Made by a program: the position numbers and the translations under genes. A model generated the notes under the pieces. The model was not told the DNA's origin. It saw nothing but the letters and a program-made list of their open reading frames with translations, and ran no database searches. Of a DNA stretch of 64,000 nucleotides, positions 49,890-61,639 are shown piece after piece. Numbering within the stretch: the stretch's first letter is position 1; the number at the start of each line of letters is the position of its first letter. This stretch comes from Sycobia sp. Sy_11 (lineage: Eukaryota; Arthropoda; Insecta; Hymenoptera; Epichrysomallidae): positions 1,292,001 to 1,356,000 of the forward strand of contig JACCIC010000141.1 of assembly GCA_018907035.1 (NCBI GenBank). Reading direction: 5' to 3'.

Positions 49890-50760
49890 TTCCTCCGACT
49901 CACCCGTTCAACGACTCATCGACGCGTGACGAACCCCGATGATTCATTCGCGCGCCCTAATTAAAAACTCGTCGTATTACACGCATACGTACGTACACGT
50001 CCTGCCTGTATGAAGCGCGACGTGAACACTCTCGCCTACGTGCAACATCCGCGAAACCGTCCGTCTGTATTATGTGTAGCCCCCCCCCCCGCCCGCCCCC
50101 CACTCCCACCCGAGCGCCCGAGCATCGGCTCCGGGTAACCTCGGTCAGCAGTTTCGGAGCGCTGGTGAAAATCGAGCTCTCGATCTACGACGAAGGACGA
50201 CGACGACGCCCGGTGGGTGGTGTCGCGGAGCGCACGTGCACGCGAGCAAGAAAACACCGCCCCCCCCCTTCCCCCCGCCGCACCCACCGACGAGCAACCG
50301 AACGGCTCGCCGCTAAAATCGAACGACCGCGCGCGGACCGCAATCCTCGGCGCAATTCGGTGTCGCCACAGCCGCTGTACGGGGCTGTCGTTCGCCAGCG
50401 CTGCGTTACGCGCGCGCGTACGCGGGAGCGGGGCAGGGAGGGGGGGGGAGGGTGTTAATTAAGCGTCGGGGTGCAAACGAGGGGTCGGCCGTAAATGCCG
50501 GACACAAAGGGCTTAATCCCCCGACCTGCCGCGAGACGCCCGCCGGGATGCGGCCCGCGCCCTGCCGCCACCCCGTCCCTCCGGCGAGGGGTCCCGCCCG
50601 AAGGACCGCGGCGTCGCTGCTCCGCGCGATAAATGGTCGAGTGGCGTTTTTAAAGAGCCGTCTTTTACCCGACGGCGTTGCTCTTTTGCTTCGGCTCTCC
50701 CTACGAGAGCGCTCGCCTCAAGGTGCATTATTGTTCAAGCCTCGGTAAAGGCCAACAAAA
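49890..50760. other. CpG-rich island
   Basis: C-runs at 50079-50103 and 50260-50278, G-run at 50436-50449, alternating CG near 50410. A minus-strand ACGG|GTGAGT donor at 49904/49903 follows a short ATG frame (MNHRGSSRVDESLN), not otherwise supported. Confidence 0.55.
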
Positions 50761-51889
50761 AAATCATTCCTCTTTACGCGATCGATTTTTTTTTCTTCAC
50801 CAGATCCAGCTCTGTTTCGAGAAAGCTTTCGTTGGATTTTCGCCGAGCATTTGAAATTTCGCGCGGTATTGTCGAGAATAAGTCTAGACTTACGGATGTA
50901 TTTTTATGCATTCAATGTAATGTGGAACACTGTAATCCAATTGATATCGCCAATTGAATATTACACCATTTTTATAAGAAACAAATTTCTGAGCAAAAAC
51001 TCCTTCATCGATAGATATCGAAAATGCACATTGTTGGCAAGCATTATACATTCTGAATAGAATGTTTTATTATATCGAAATTCGGTCCGATATATCTATA
51101 TGTGTGTAGAAACTTCGTTCTTCGCCGTGACTGCTGCAAACGTGCGTATAATCTATATATTGAAAAAAGCGACACTTCCGCGAAATATAAAAGTTTTTTA
51201 TCCTCCTGCGCGCGCGCAAAACAAAAAAGAAAAAGAAGGAAAATTTAACCGACCGTTTCGCGAAACCGTTCGTTTGTATATCATGGCTGAACAAAAAGAG
51301 ATAGTCCGTCGTTTGTTAATTTTCCCTCGACTTATACCCATTAGGCAAATTAGAGGGAATAAGAGGACATGATTGGTATGAAGGTAAAATTATTTCATTA
51401 TACAGTCGAATAACAAAAACATCTCTGTTAGTTGTGTGTAGTGGATGGATTGTAAGTAGTACACAAATTATAGCAAATAATCTCTTTCAAATTTTCAAAT
51501 ACTTTATAGCAAAAGCAATTTTATTGTATATAGGAAATAATTTGCGTATAATTTGTAGATAAAAAAATTGGAGCAAACTATAATAATATTATTTTTAATC
51601 TTATCAAATCAATGGCACTATGGAAGTGAAATATATTCAAAATATTTTTATATAATTACTCTTATATTTATGAAATTGACTTCGTTGTGAGTATTATTAT
51701 TTACTTAGTTATTGGGTTATTAAACGAACAAATTTTTTTCCTATTGATTTTGGAAATATTTTGGTCATTTTTTTTAATCCGATATCACTTTATAAAGTAT
51801 GGAAACGTTTACACGATTACAACATTAATATTCTGATTGTCATATTGATTATGTATTTCTCTGTAAAAGTAATTTTATTTTTCAAAGAA
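50761..51889. other. AT-rich segment
   Basis: Nothing recognised. Confidence 0.5.
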
Positions 51890-52996
51890 AGAAAGAAGGA
51901 AAGAAGCAGTAAGTAAGCAAGTACAAAGAGGAAAAAGCACTGGAAAGAAGGAGCAGAGTGCGTCGGGTATAAATCGGGTATAACAAGATCCTCGAGTAGG
52001 AAAGCAAACGCAGTCGCGTCGAGGGGAAAAATACGCGGATGTTGATGGCATTTGGATTGAATCCTGGGGATGCGAAAATGGGAGAGCTGGCTGGATCAAA
52101 GAGGAAGACAAAAGATCTCGACGGCGTGCATATAAGAGCAAGAGCAGAGAATGACTACGGGAGACAGACGAGAGTGGCGGGTGGTCGGGGGAGGTGACGG
52201 GGGGGGGGTGGTGGCAGAACGGAGAGACGGGCCCGGGGGTAAAAAAGAGTTAACTAAGCGATCCTCGGTGCGGCAATGACGAGCGAAAGTTTGCGAACAC
52301 CCCTCGTTAAAAGGATATCCACCCCACGGGGCACTTTATACGGGCTATACAGAGAGACCCTCGCGCTGGCAGAGTTGAAAAAAATAAACCACCGACGACG
52401 AGGGGTCGGGCCGAAGGAAAATTAATGCCGGGGCTGTTTTTTTGATTCGTTTCTTTTTTTTTTTTCTTTTCTCTTTTTTTTCTTTTTTATTCACGACGTT
52501 TTTTGTTTATTTCGCGCGCGCTTCCTCCTTTCTCTACGAGGACGCGCGCTGTCCGATCCGTATGTAATAACGCGCATCGACAAGCAAATAGCAGCAGCAG
52601 CAGCAGCAGCAGCAGAAACGTCATAACTCATCAGCGCTCCGGTGTATACACACGGGCAAGGGGGAGTAGGACGGCGAGTAGGACGACACGATGTAAAGGA
52701 GTTTTTTTTTCTCCTCCTTCTGTATACGACTGCGGGACCATTGTGAAATAAATACGTCGCGCGCAGACGGCCGCAATTTACTCTATGTAAACGTTGTAAG
52801 TACACGTGCGCTGCCGCTGCTGCTGCTTAGCGAAGCGTCTCTTCATTATTACGGCTCGGCGTAATTTTCTTCTGTTCTATGATTTGCAAGGCTGCGAGCT
52901 ATTGGCGCACGGTGCTATATATAGCGTATTGGCAAATTCGAGGGGGGACCACCCCGCTCACTGGCTAAGCGCTCGCATCCATCCGGAAATTAATCC
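51890..52996. other. Purine-rich then CpG-rich island flanking the minisatellite
   Basis: Purine-rich plus strand at 51890-52200, G-runs near 52199-52210, long T/C stretch at 52437-52490, (GCA)n at 52590-52615. No exon recognised. Confidence 0.55.
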
Positions 52997-54096
52997 TAGC
53001 TCCCTGGAATTAGATCTCAGATCCTTAGAGTTCGATCTCGGATATTTAGAATTCGATCTCATATTTCTGAAATTAGACCTCGGATACTTAAGGTTCGATC
53101 TCATATCCCTGAAATTAGATCTCAGATGCTTAGAGTTCGATCTCAGATCACTGGAATTAGATCTTAGATACTTAGAGTTCTATCTGAGATCTCTGAAATT
53201 AGATTGCAGATACCTAGAGTTCGATCTCAGATATTTAGAATTCGATCTCATTTCTGAAATTAGGCCTCAGATGCTTAGAGTTCGATCTCGGATCCCTGAA
53301 ATTGGATCTTATATACCTAGAGATCGATCTCAGATCTCTGAAATTAGATTGCAGATACTTCTATTTCGATCTCAGATACTTAGGGTTCGATCTCAAATCT
53401 CTATAATTAGATCGCAGATATTTAAGGTTCGATCTCAGATTCCTGGAATTAGATCTTATATACTTAAAGTTCAATCTGCGATCTCTGAAATTAAATCACA
53501 GATACCTAGATTTCGATCTCAGATACTGAGGTTTCTATCTCAAATCGCTGAATTTAAATCGCAGATACTTAGAGTTTGATCTGAGATCTCTGAAATTAGA
53601 TTGCAGATACCTAGCCTTCGATCTCATATTTCTGAAATTAGACCTCAGATACTTAGGGTTCGATCTCATATCTCTGAAATTAAATCTCATATCCCTGAAA
53701 TTAGATCTCAGATACTTAGAGTTCGATCTCGGATCCCTGAAATTAGATTTTATATACCTATAGTTCGATCTCAGAGCCCTGAAATCAGATTGCAGATACT
53801 TATGTTTGGATCTCAGATACTTAGGGTTCGATCTCAAATCTCTATAATTAGATCGCAGATGTTTAGAGTTCGATCTCAGATCCCAGAAATTAGATCGCAA
53901 ATAGCTAGAATTCGATCTCAGATCCCTGAAATTAGATTGCAGATACCTAGATTTCGATCTCAGATACTTAGAGTTCGCCCTCAGATCCCTGAAATGAGAT
54001 CGCAGATACTTAAATTTCGATCTCAGATACTTAGAGTTCGCCCTCAGATCCCTGAAATGAGATCGCAGATACTTAAATTTCGATCTCAGATCTGTC
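52997..54096. repeat. Minisatellite of 21-bp units in 42- and 63-bp higher-order repeats
   Basis: About 50 copies of a 21-bp unit, alternating between two versions: GATCTCAGATACTTAGAGTT + C and GATCTCAGATCCCTGAAATT + A. Each junction carries the near-palindrome GATCTCAGATC. The last stretch repeats almost exactly every 63 bp (for example at 53971 and 54034). Because 21 is a multiple of 3 and the units lack stops, frames on both strands stay open for 100-250 codons with a 7-residue period (such as DLRYLEF and DLRSLEL). A 19-bp unit near 53248 shifts the frame and there is no convincing start, so I do not call a gene. Confidence 0.92.
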
Positions 54097-54539
54097 TACC
54101 CCTCATTGTATAAAAAAAAGCTCAGAAGTGTATGGGAAAAAGTTTGGCTTGAGGAAACTGCGTAAAATCATAACTCAAAATAATTATTTCTGCATTAAAA
54201 AAGAAAAGTAAAAAAAATCGTGCATTTGTCGACTACCGTGGACTAATCCTTGCTTTTCGTTTAGAATTAATTTGAGATTAAAATTTTCACCTTGCTCCAC
54301 TATTTATTTTCCGCGGATTTTGGTCCAAGACCTGGTCTCGCAAGCATCAGAAATAGTGCGATTATCAAACAATGGCATATCAACGAAAGTCCGTTTACAG
54401 TTTGTTCGCACGAAAATTCTTCTACGGACAAAAGATACCTTGCTCACAATCGCGACCAAGACCAAAATGCGACTTTCGCCATAAATTACACCGCAGCGAC
54501 CTTCTACGCTGCGCACTATAGCTTGTACATACGGATTAA
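54097..54539. other. AT-rich segment
   Basis: Nothing recognised; it ends in an A-run at 54540-54554. Confidence 0.5.
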
Positions 54540-55812
54540 GAAAAAAAAAAAAAAGTAAAAAAGAAATTTCGGGGAAAGCCGCGGGTGCGGGGGAGGGGGG
54601 GGACCAAATCGGCAACGTGCCTCCTCGCGGAGAGGAAGAGCGCAGGAGAGAGCCTTGAACCCCGTCGGGCGCTCGGAGGTGCGCAGAGCGCGTAAGCTGC
54701 GAAGCACATGGGGGCATCGGCGATTGGCCGAGCCGTCCACCTACGCTCGCTCTCTGCACCCGGTACTCGTTTGAAATCAGGTGATTTACGGCCGCCGCGC
54801 ACCGGTCCCGAAACACCCCGCGGCCGCTCGTCCCGTGCCTTCGCCACGTTATGGAGACGCGTACGTGTATTTAATGTAAATATATATATAGATATACATG
54901 CCTACGTATACGTACCTGCAGCTACGGCCGCGAACACATTGCGGACACGTGCGCGCCGGCTCTGCCCGCGGGGTTTTATTAAGCGCCCCGTCCCCCGTGG
55001 CAGCGGCGCGAGGTGCGCCCGCGGACACGTGTGGATAGGCGCAATTTACCTGCGAAAAACCTGCCGCCCGTCTACGCGTACGCACGTGTCTCGTCGACTT
55101 TGCCCGCCCGCCGGCCAAAACCAAAGCGAGGAGAGCGGGCGAGAAACTCTGCGGCGCCGAGGTGCGCGAGCAGGCCGCGTCTTTGCCCGCGACCCGGGGC
55201 CCGAACGATCGACTCTACGGATTTTGGAGGCCGGGCGCAATTCAGCGCGGAGATCGCGCGGGCTGGCGGGGACGAAAGTGCAGCGGCGGCTACGAAAATA
55301 CGAGGAGAGTGCACCACCGAGCTGCGGTGTAAAGTAAACGTGTGGGGTCGATGTCGATCGGGCAAACCGAGTACGTATAAGCACATTTGTATTATGATAT
55401 GGTAGCGAGTAAACCGGTGGCCGACGCATTTTCAAATCAGCAGACGGGGGCGTAAAGTCTGTAATAATAAAGATTATTTTTACAGTAACGTATGAGCTTC
55501 CAGATTCTTTTACACATGCGTTATATATAGGGTCCGGATCGCTTATTCCAAAAATCGCCTCACTCCCCGATCGGATACACCCGCGTCGCACGCGTGTTTC
55601 GGGGAATTCCTATCTCCAACTCCCCCACTGTTTCGTTTCCGGATACCGTTTCTCTTGCTAGAGTACACAAAAGGGGAAAAGGGGGATACGTTTTCGCCGT
55701 CCCATACTCGGTATCGCATTGGAAATTCAAAGGCCCGCGTGGAAAGTGCGCGGAACTGTTTCTGTATACGGGTTCATTGGGTTAAAGTTGCAGACGGTCG
55801 GCGTAGTTTTCG

Positions 55813-55849
<37 letters not shown>

Positions 55850-56040
55850 TCCTTTCGCACTCGGCGGCTGTGTTATCAAAGTCCCTCATTGTTCAGTTTT
55901 TTTTTTTGCGCCGACGAAACAACAATGAGCTATATTCCCTGCGTGGGAGGCGAAGGGGTTGAACGGCGCAAAGGGAGACCCCAGGGGCGGGGTGGCGAGT
56001 GCGGGGGCGAGTATCGTATCGATTAATTCAAAATAGATTT
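54540..56040. other. CpG-rich island
   Basis: G-runs near 54590-54602, TA tract at 54881-54890, very high CpG at 54940-55340, (CT)n at 55816-55848. Frames of 170-210 codons on both strands are arginine-rich and overlap one another; no exon recognised. Confidence 0.6.
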
Positions 56041-56929
56041 TTTCTGATTCGATTATTTCGTTTCGATGGGCAGTCGACCGTTTTTCGATACAAAGGCACC
56101 GAGAAAAGCACTTATAGGAGCTTATTCTTTTGTTTTGCGATACGTAGTACGTAAAGAAAAACAATTCAATAATGTTTGGAAAAATTTATATAAAAATTAT
56201 TGTATATATTTTTTAATAATAATTATTTTTAATTAAAAAAACATTTAAGTACGTCAAAGGGACGAAAAAAAAACAAAAAAACAATCAATTTTAATGAAAT
56301 AAAACCTTCAGCTGCAGTTGGCTACTATTTTCTAAAGATAAAGTTTGTTAACTGTCACGACTTTGATTTTAAAAAATGTAGGAAAAACATTTTTTTTTTA
56401 TAACGAGAATCATTATTCATTCTGTTTTAGAGCTAATAAAGGTATAGTTGTGACGGTTTTCCTGGAAAAGGACCGGGTAATGGATATATGTAAAAACTTC
56501 CTCTACTTTTCCAGTTTCCAGTCGAGGCATTTTTCTATGAGCATCCGGATCCTGAAAAAGATTGATCGTTATAATTGTAAAAATTAAGGATTTTTTTCGA
56601 CATTTGTATATTAAGAACAACGTTTCCCGAGGCGTTTCCAGGGTTTTTTTTTCGAAGAAACGACGATTTTCAGTTTCGCTATAAATGCCTCAGTCAACAG
56701 GCCAAGTATGTAGATTATAGAAATTCTACACAACAAAAATTACAAATAAAAATAAACGCAAAGATTTAGATCATTTATTTTAATGACTGTTAATGTTGTG
56801 AGGCTCAACGCTGTTAGATCATGTATATATATATTATATATAAGAGAAATTTCGAATCAGCCATTGTACTTTTGACAAAAGTCGAAGGCGCATCAAGCAA
56901 GTCACCGGATCTTCCGAAACTTTTCGAAC
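56041..56929. other. AT-rich segment
   Basis: Nothing recognised. Confidence 0.5.
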
Positions 56930-57018
56930 ACTTTTGAACGCTTTTTCTCGCTCGCGCGTTCATTTATTTTCTACGCATTTATAGAGATATAGACTTCAAG
57001 ACACGTCTTGCTGTCGAG

Positions 57019-57066
<48 letters not shown>

Positions 57067-57540
57067 AGAGCGCGAGTGGTAGGGTTGAGTTCATAGAAAA
57101 ACATATATAGAGAGCCGAATCGGGCTGAACAACCGCCGATGGCCGAGGTTTTCTCGCTTTGCCGTCGTGCGACGACAGCACAACGACAATAACAATAATG
57201 ACAATAATGGTCATAATGCAAGAGAGTCTCTCTGAAGCCAGAAGGGCCACGGGGCGGGGGAAGCGTGTGTGGGAGGAACACGCTCTGTTGCCAGGGAGAG
57301 CGGGGTAGAAAGAAAGGGTCTATAGAGAAAGGGTTGAGCCGCTGAAAGGAAAGGAAAGAGAGAGCGAGAGATCCCAGAAAGGTGCGCGCGTGGGTGAGCC
57401 CGGCCGCTTTTTCACAAAACGGCCCTTGCGCGCGTGATCGCTGCATTCGAGTTATATATAATATACCGTATATGAACTCCACCCCCATCCCCCCCCCTCG
57501 TCCCCCCTTTTTCTAGCAAAGCCAGCGCCGAGGGAGGAGT
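56930..57540. other. Island with a long (GA)n tract
   Basis: (GA)n at 57020-57062, with CCCCCATCCCCCCCC near 57481. No exon recognised. Confidence 0.6.
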
Positions 57541-59040
57541 TCCTACATATACGCGCTGTATCTTACACATATATATAGTATTACTCTTTTTCTATTATTG
57601 ATTTTCAACGGATATTTATACGGATCTGTATCTTCGGTTCTTCGAAAAAAACAAATTGTGACTCGTATCTCACAATTGTTCGCGACGATTTTGTTATGAA
57701 CTGGTATTAGTTTGTTTTAAACGTATCACCTCGTCACTTCGAGAAACGAAAAAAACTTCTTGATACTTTAAAACAAAATGAAACAAGTCCTAGCATATTA
57801 ATGATTCCATTTTAATACTCGATAATAATGTTGAATAACCGTTTGAAAAAATGTTACATGGTTATGCGTTTCTGATAATAGCAAATGCTAAGTTATTAAA
57901 GTATAATTAATACCTTGCCTAAGCGGAGATAACGGTTTGGCAAAAATTGCTAGATTTTCCGAGAACGAGGAGACAGAATCAGAGACGAGAGGAAAATTGC
58001 CCCGTGCCTTAATTTAAAATTTAAGAGAAGTACGTCATTTATTAATAGATTTATAATAAAATCTGTAGTGTAGTTGTAATTGTTCCTAGAAAATATAATA
58101 ATATCTGATAAATCGGAAGCTGCCTGCATTTAGAACTGCTATTGCCAATAATTGTTATTGCCAACAGTTATACGCGAAGATTTTTTTGATTTTTATATAT
58201 ATAACATAAGACAATTAACGGACGTTGCATTTAAAAAAAGTTTTAATATAAAGTTTTTGTATAACAGGTACGGTGTTTCAACCCGGTACGAAAGAATCAA
58301 TTATTTATTTCATTTAAAGTTAATTTCTATTTTTACAAAAAATTATTATAACAAATCTATCAAAAATATATCTATAAGTATATATATTTCTATCCAATTA
58401 ATAAAAATTATTTTGTTGATATTTTGTATCCTCTTTTTTTAATAGTATTATTTTGTAATTGGATACTATTTAATTTTTAATCGTTTTTATTTTCCTCTTT
58501 TAATATGTGATTATAAGGCATAAGGCCTAAGAAACATTTAAGATTTATCCCTTTCACGTAGTATTTCTTATTTTTTCATAATAATTGTTTTACTAATAAT
58601 TTGAGCAATCGTTCATATAAGTCGAGTGAAAATAGTTTATCTAAGTTACCTTCCATTTGCAATAGATTCGAGCGACAACTTTCAGACAGAGCAATAATGA
58701 AAAAATGAGAGATATAATGTATAGTTGTATGCTACCTGCCTCATCTGTGCGAGACTTGTTACTTCAATACAATATTGGTACACCGGTAATTGGTATACAT
58801 TAGACAGAAAAAACCAACGATTTGCTTCAATAAGTATTGAATTTTCTTTATAATAATAATTAATATAATTTTGCAACCCTTGTTCTTTATACTACAGTAC
58901 GTATTAAAACAGACGATTGACATTGATTATTTATTCGATAAATAAATAAACGTATGCCATTATGTATGATCGTATATTTATATCGTATACATTTTATACG
59001 CGTATGTATAATATATTACCCTATGTATTAAAAAAATTTA
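57541..59040. other. AT-rich segment
   Basis: Nothing recognised before the composite splice site at 59055. Confidence 0.5.
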
Positions 59041-59102
59041 TCTTTCTCGTTGCAGGTGAGTTGACTCGATGTCTCTTTTATCAGATCCTCCTATCTGTGA
59101 GT
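59034..59102 (+). promoter_or_regulatory. Candidate recursive-splicing site with RS-exon
   Basis: TTTATCTTTCTCGTTGCAG, a strong acceptor ending at 59055, is followed directly by GTGAGT, a consensus donor (59056-59061). A second GTGAGT lies at 59097-59102, so a 41-base RS-exon (59056-59096) could be defined first and then removed by re-splicing from the regenerated donor. This layout is known from recursive splicing in long introns. It lies 39 kb into the presumed first intron of the 19860 gene, on the same strand. Inclusion of 41 bases would change the reading frame. It could instead be a short ordinary exon. Confidence 0.5.
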
Positions 59103-59149
59103 AATAAAATTTCATAATTTTTCACAAATTTCCATTTTCGGCACCGCTT

Positions 59150-59780
59150 AATTACGAAGAATTAATTCCTCGTTTCGAATATGCATGAAGACTTAAAATT
59201 TTTTTTAGCACGAGATAGAGGGGGGGGGCATTCAAGCCATCGGCCGTAAATGCGAATCCGCGCAGTTGCGATCAAGCTGCAGCCAATGTTCGTGTGCGTA
59301 TGCGTCGTGGGCTGTTGATCCACCGACGGCGACTTTCGCGGAAAGATAACACGGCCCTCCGTCACTCCCGCTATGAATACAACGAGCCGGGAATTCCCCC
59401 GTTTAGCCCCGTTGGCTTTTTTCTTTCTTTTCATCCCCCCCCCTCTCGGTTTGCCCCCGCGCGTCATTCTGCCCTGCCCCCCCCCCCGTTCGTTCGACCG
59501 CAGCTTGACACAGTTCCGATCGGCGATCGATCCGCGGGGTGACGTGTGGCCGGGCGAACCCGGAAGCTACGGTTCTTTCAGGTCCTTTGTCGCGGAAGAG
59601 GAAGAGGCGTGATTTTCTTTCTAGCGCGGCAGAACCTTCTTTTTTTCTTCTTCTTCTTCTTCTCTTCGTCGCCCCGCTGAACCGTAGATGGAAAATAGCG
59701 CGGGCGTGTTGGCCCCCTTTTTTTGCATGCGCGCGTTTCTTACATTTCTTATTTCTTCTTGGCGGTTAATTATATAACTA
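59150..59780. other. CpG-rich island
   Basis: G-run at 59220-59228, C-runs at 59435-59442 and 59478-59487, TTC tract at 59642-59664. No exon recognised. Confidence 0.55.
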
Positions 59781-60449
59781 TGGGTAGCGCAGCCATTATT
59801 AGTTGCACTTGGTTGGACCGTAATAATTTAATCAAATTCTGACGAGCTTTATTCAGTTTCGTTCAGTTTATAAAATGCAGTCTTCTGGAATTCAATAAAT
59901 TTTTCTTGTATCCAATACACATGTTTTAGCTGAACAAAACGTTATTTATTTAGAAGGATTCGCATACATATATATTTAATTTTACAAAAAAAATAGGAGT
60001 TCTATTTGGCTGATAGCGTTTATATCGTATTTCATAGAATATTGTTTTTTATTATTACATGCAATCATGTCACATGTCAATTTGCTGCACGCAAATAGAT
60101 CTGTTATTTAATCGATATTGAATTATTTTTTCACGAAATTTAAATAAAGAAATACGTTTATATTAAAAAAATCTGATTTCCTAATTCCTGTATAGAATTT
60201 GGTAGAATTACAATAATTACTTGATAGGTATAATTAAATGCGATTACAAACAAATGGAGAAATTTGTTTTTTTCTTTAGATTTTACTGTAGTCGCATGAA
60301 TTAAAGAACAAAAATTAATTAAAGCTTAGATGTTTTTGTACTCGTAATGATTTTTTTTTAACAAATCTTATAGTTTCTCGAATTATGTTAATAAAAGATT
60401 GTACATTAATAAAAGCAAATAGCGCAAAAAATTACGTATTAATAATTTT
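59781..60449. other. AT-rich segment
   Basis: Nothing recognised. Confidence 0.5.
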
Positions 60450-60704
60450 CGTGAAAATTTCATTTGGCGGTGGCCCAGTTATAAAAGCCGATCCTGTTTT
60501 ATCAAGCCATCATCGTGGTCATTCGTATTTCTACATAACGCAATTTTCTCGTCGTCTCCCTCGTGCAAATTGCCTTTAACGGACGTCCTCGCACTGGCTC
60601 TCTCTCTCGTTCTCCCTCTCTCTGGGAGCCTGCTCGCAACTGCTTCGATTATATATTTCTCTTTATGAGGAAATAAGCGAGCTCGGGGATGTCTGGGCTC
60701 TCAT

Positions 60705-60739
<35 letters not shown>

Positions 60740-61220
60740 TCTCGCTCGCTCCCTCTCGCGCATTGTTCCTCATCTGCGGCTGGAGCCGAGCGAGAGGGGA
60801 GAAAAGGGGGATGGGAGGGGGAAGGTCGTCAGTTGGTGCAGCTGCTACTCTCTCTTTCTCCCTCTCTCGTCATCCAGCGCACAGCACCGCCGCGCACTAA
60901 AATCCAGAGCGAGCTGAAGCGTTATGTATATGTGTACGCGCGCAAACCATGTACAAACGGGCGCGAGGATATACCTGGGGAGGAAGAAAATACTTGCTAT
61001 ATATATATATATAGATATATGCCCCCTCCCCGTTCCCCCATGACTCGCTGTGCAGACTTTAATGGGGCCTTAATGTCGAGCGCGTTTCAGGTATATAAAA
61101 TTATATATCTATATATATGTTATATGATGTTTCTCTTTGCAACTGGTGGCGCGCGGAGATGACAAAATAACTATATATATTATACTCATCCGCAAGTCCG
61201 CGGCGGGATAATGGAAATAA
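60450..61220. other. CpG-rich island with CT tracts
   Basis: (CT)n at 60710-60748 and GA-rich blocks at 60790-60830. The minus strand has a very strong pyrimidine tract and acceptor (TTTTCTTCCTCCCCAG) at about 60973, abutting GTATAT; no open exon follows. Confidence 0.55.
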
Positions 61221-61469
61221 TGAGAAAGAGAAATTTGCGTTTTATTTCTATTACTTACGCGGAGAACGCGAAGAATTGCATAATTATACATACTCCTCTT
61301 TCAATTTACGCGGAATCATTTGTTCTTTATACCTCAATTGGCACGATTTCTATGTTCTCGTTAAACAAATACGGGGGTAGACGAACGTTCGCGTATACAA
61401 ATTGAGGAATTATCGCAGTTGCCATTAGGCCAATCGCTTTCTGCACGAAGAAAAATGCGATATGCCACC

Positions 61470-61528
<59 letters not shown>

Positions 61529-61639
61529 CAAATTTGGATAGAAAACTCATTTTATTACATTGCAGCGAAACAATTTTTCAATCAAATATTAGAAAAAATC
61601 CTCTTCTAATATTCTTCTTATAGGAAGCTCATCCCGATA
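61221..61639. other. AT-rich segment with a long (CT)n
   Basis: (CT)n at 61469-61525. Nothing else recognised. Confidence 0.55.

Noticed and set aside
49904..49947. Minus-strand ATG with 14 codons and an ACGG|GTGAGT donor
   Set aside because: Weak start context, very short, and no partner exon seen.
52806..54113. Leucine-rich repeat-like proteins across the minisatellite
   Set aside because: Open frames follow from a 21-bp period without stops; the first lacks an ATG, indels shift the frame, and the opposite strand is open too.
54304..55591. Several open frames of 100-210 codons on both strands
   Set aside because: Arginine-rich, overlapping in all directions inside a CpG island; no conserved motif.
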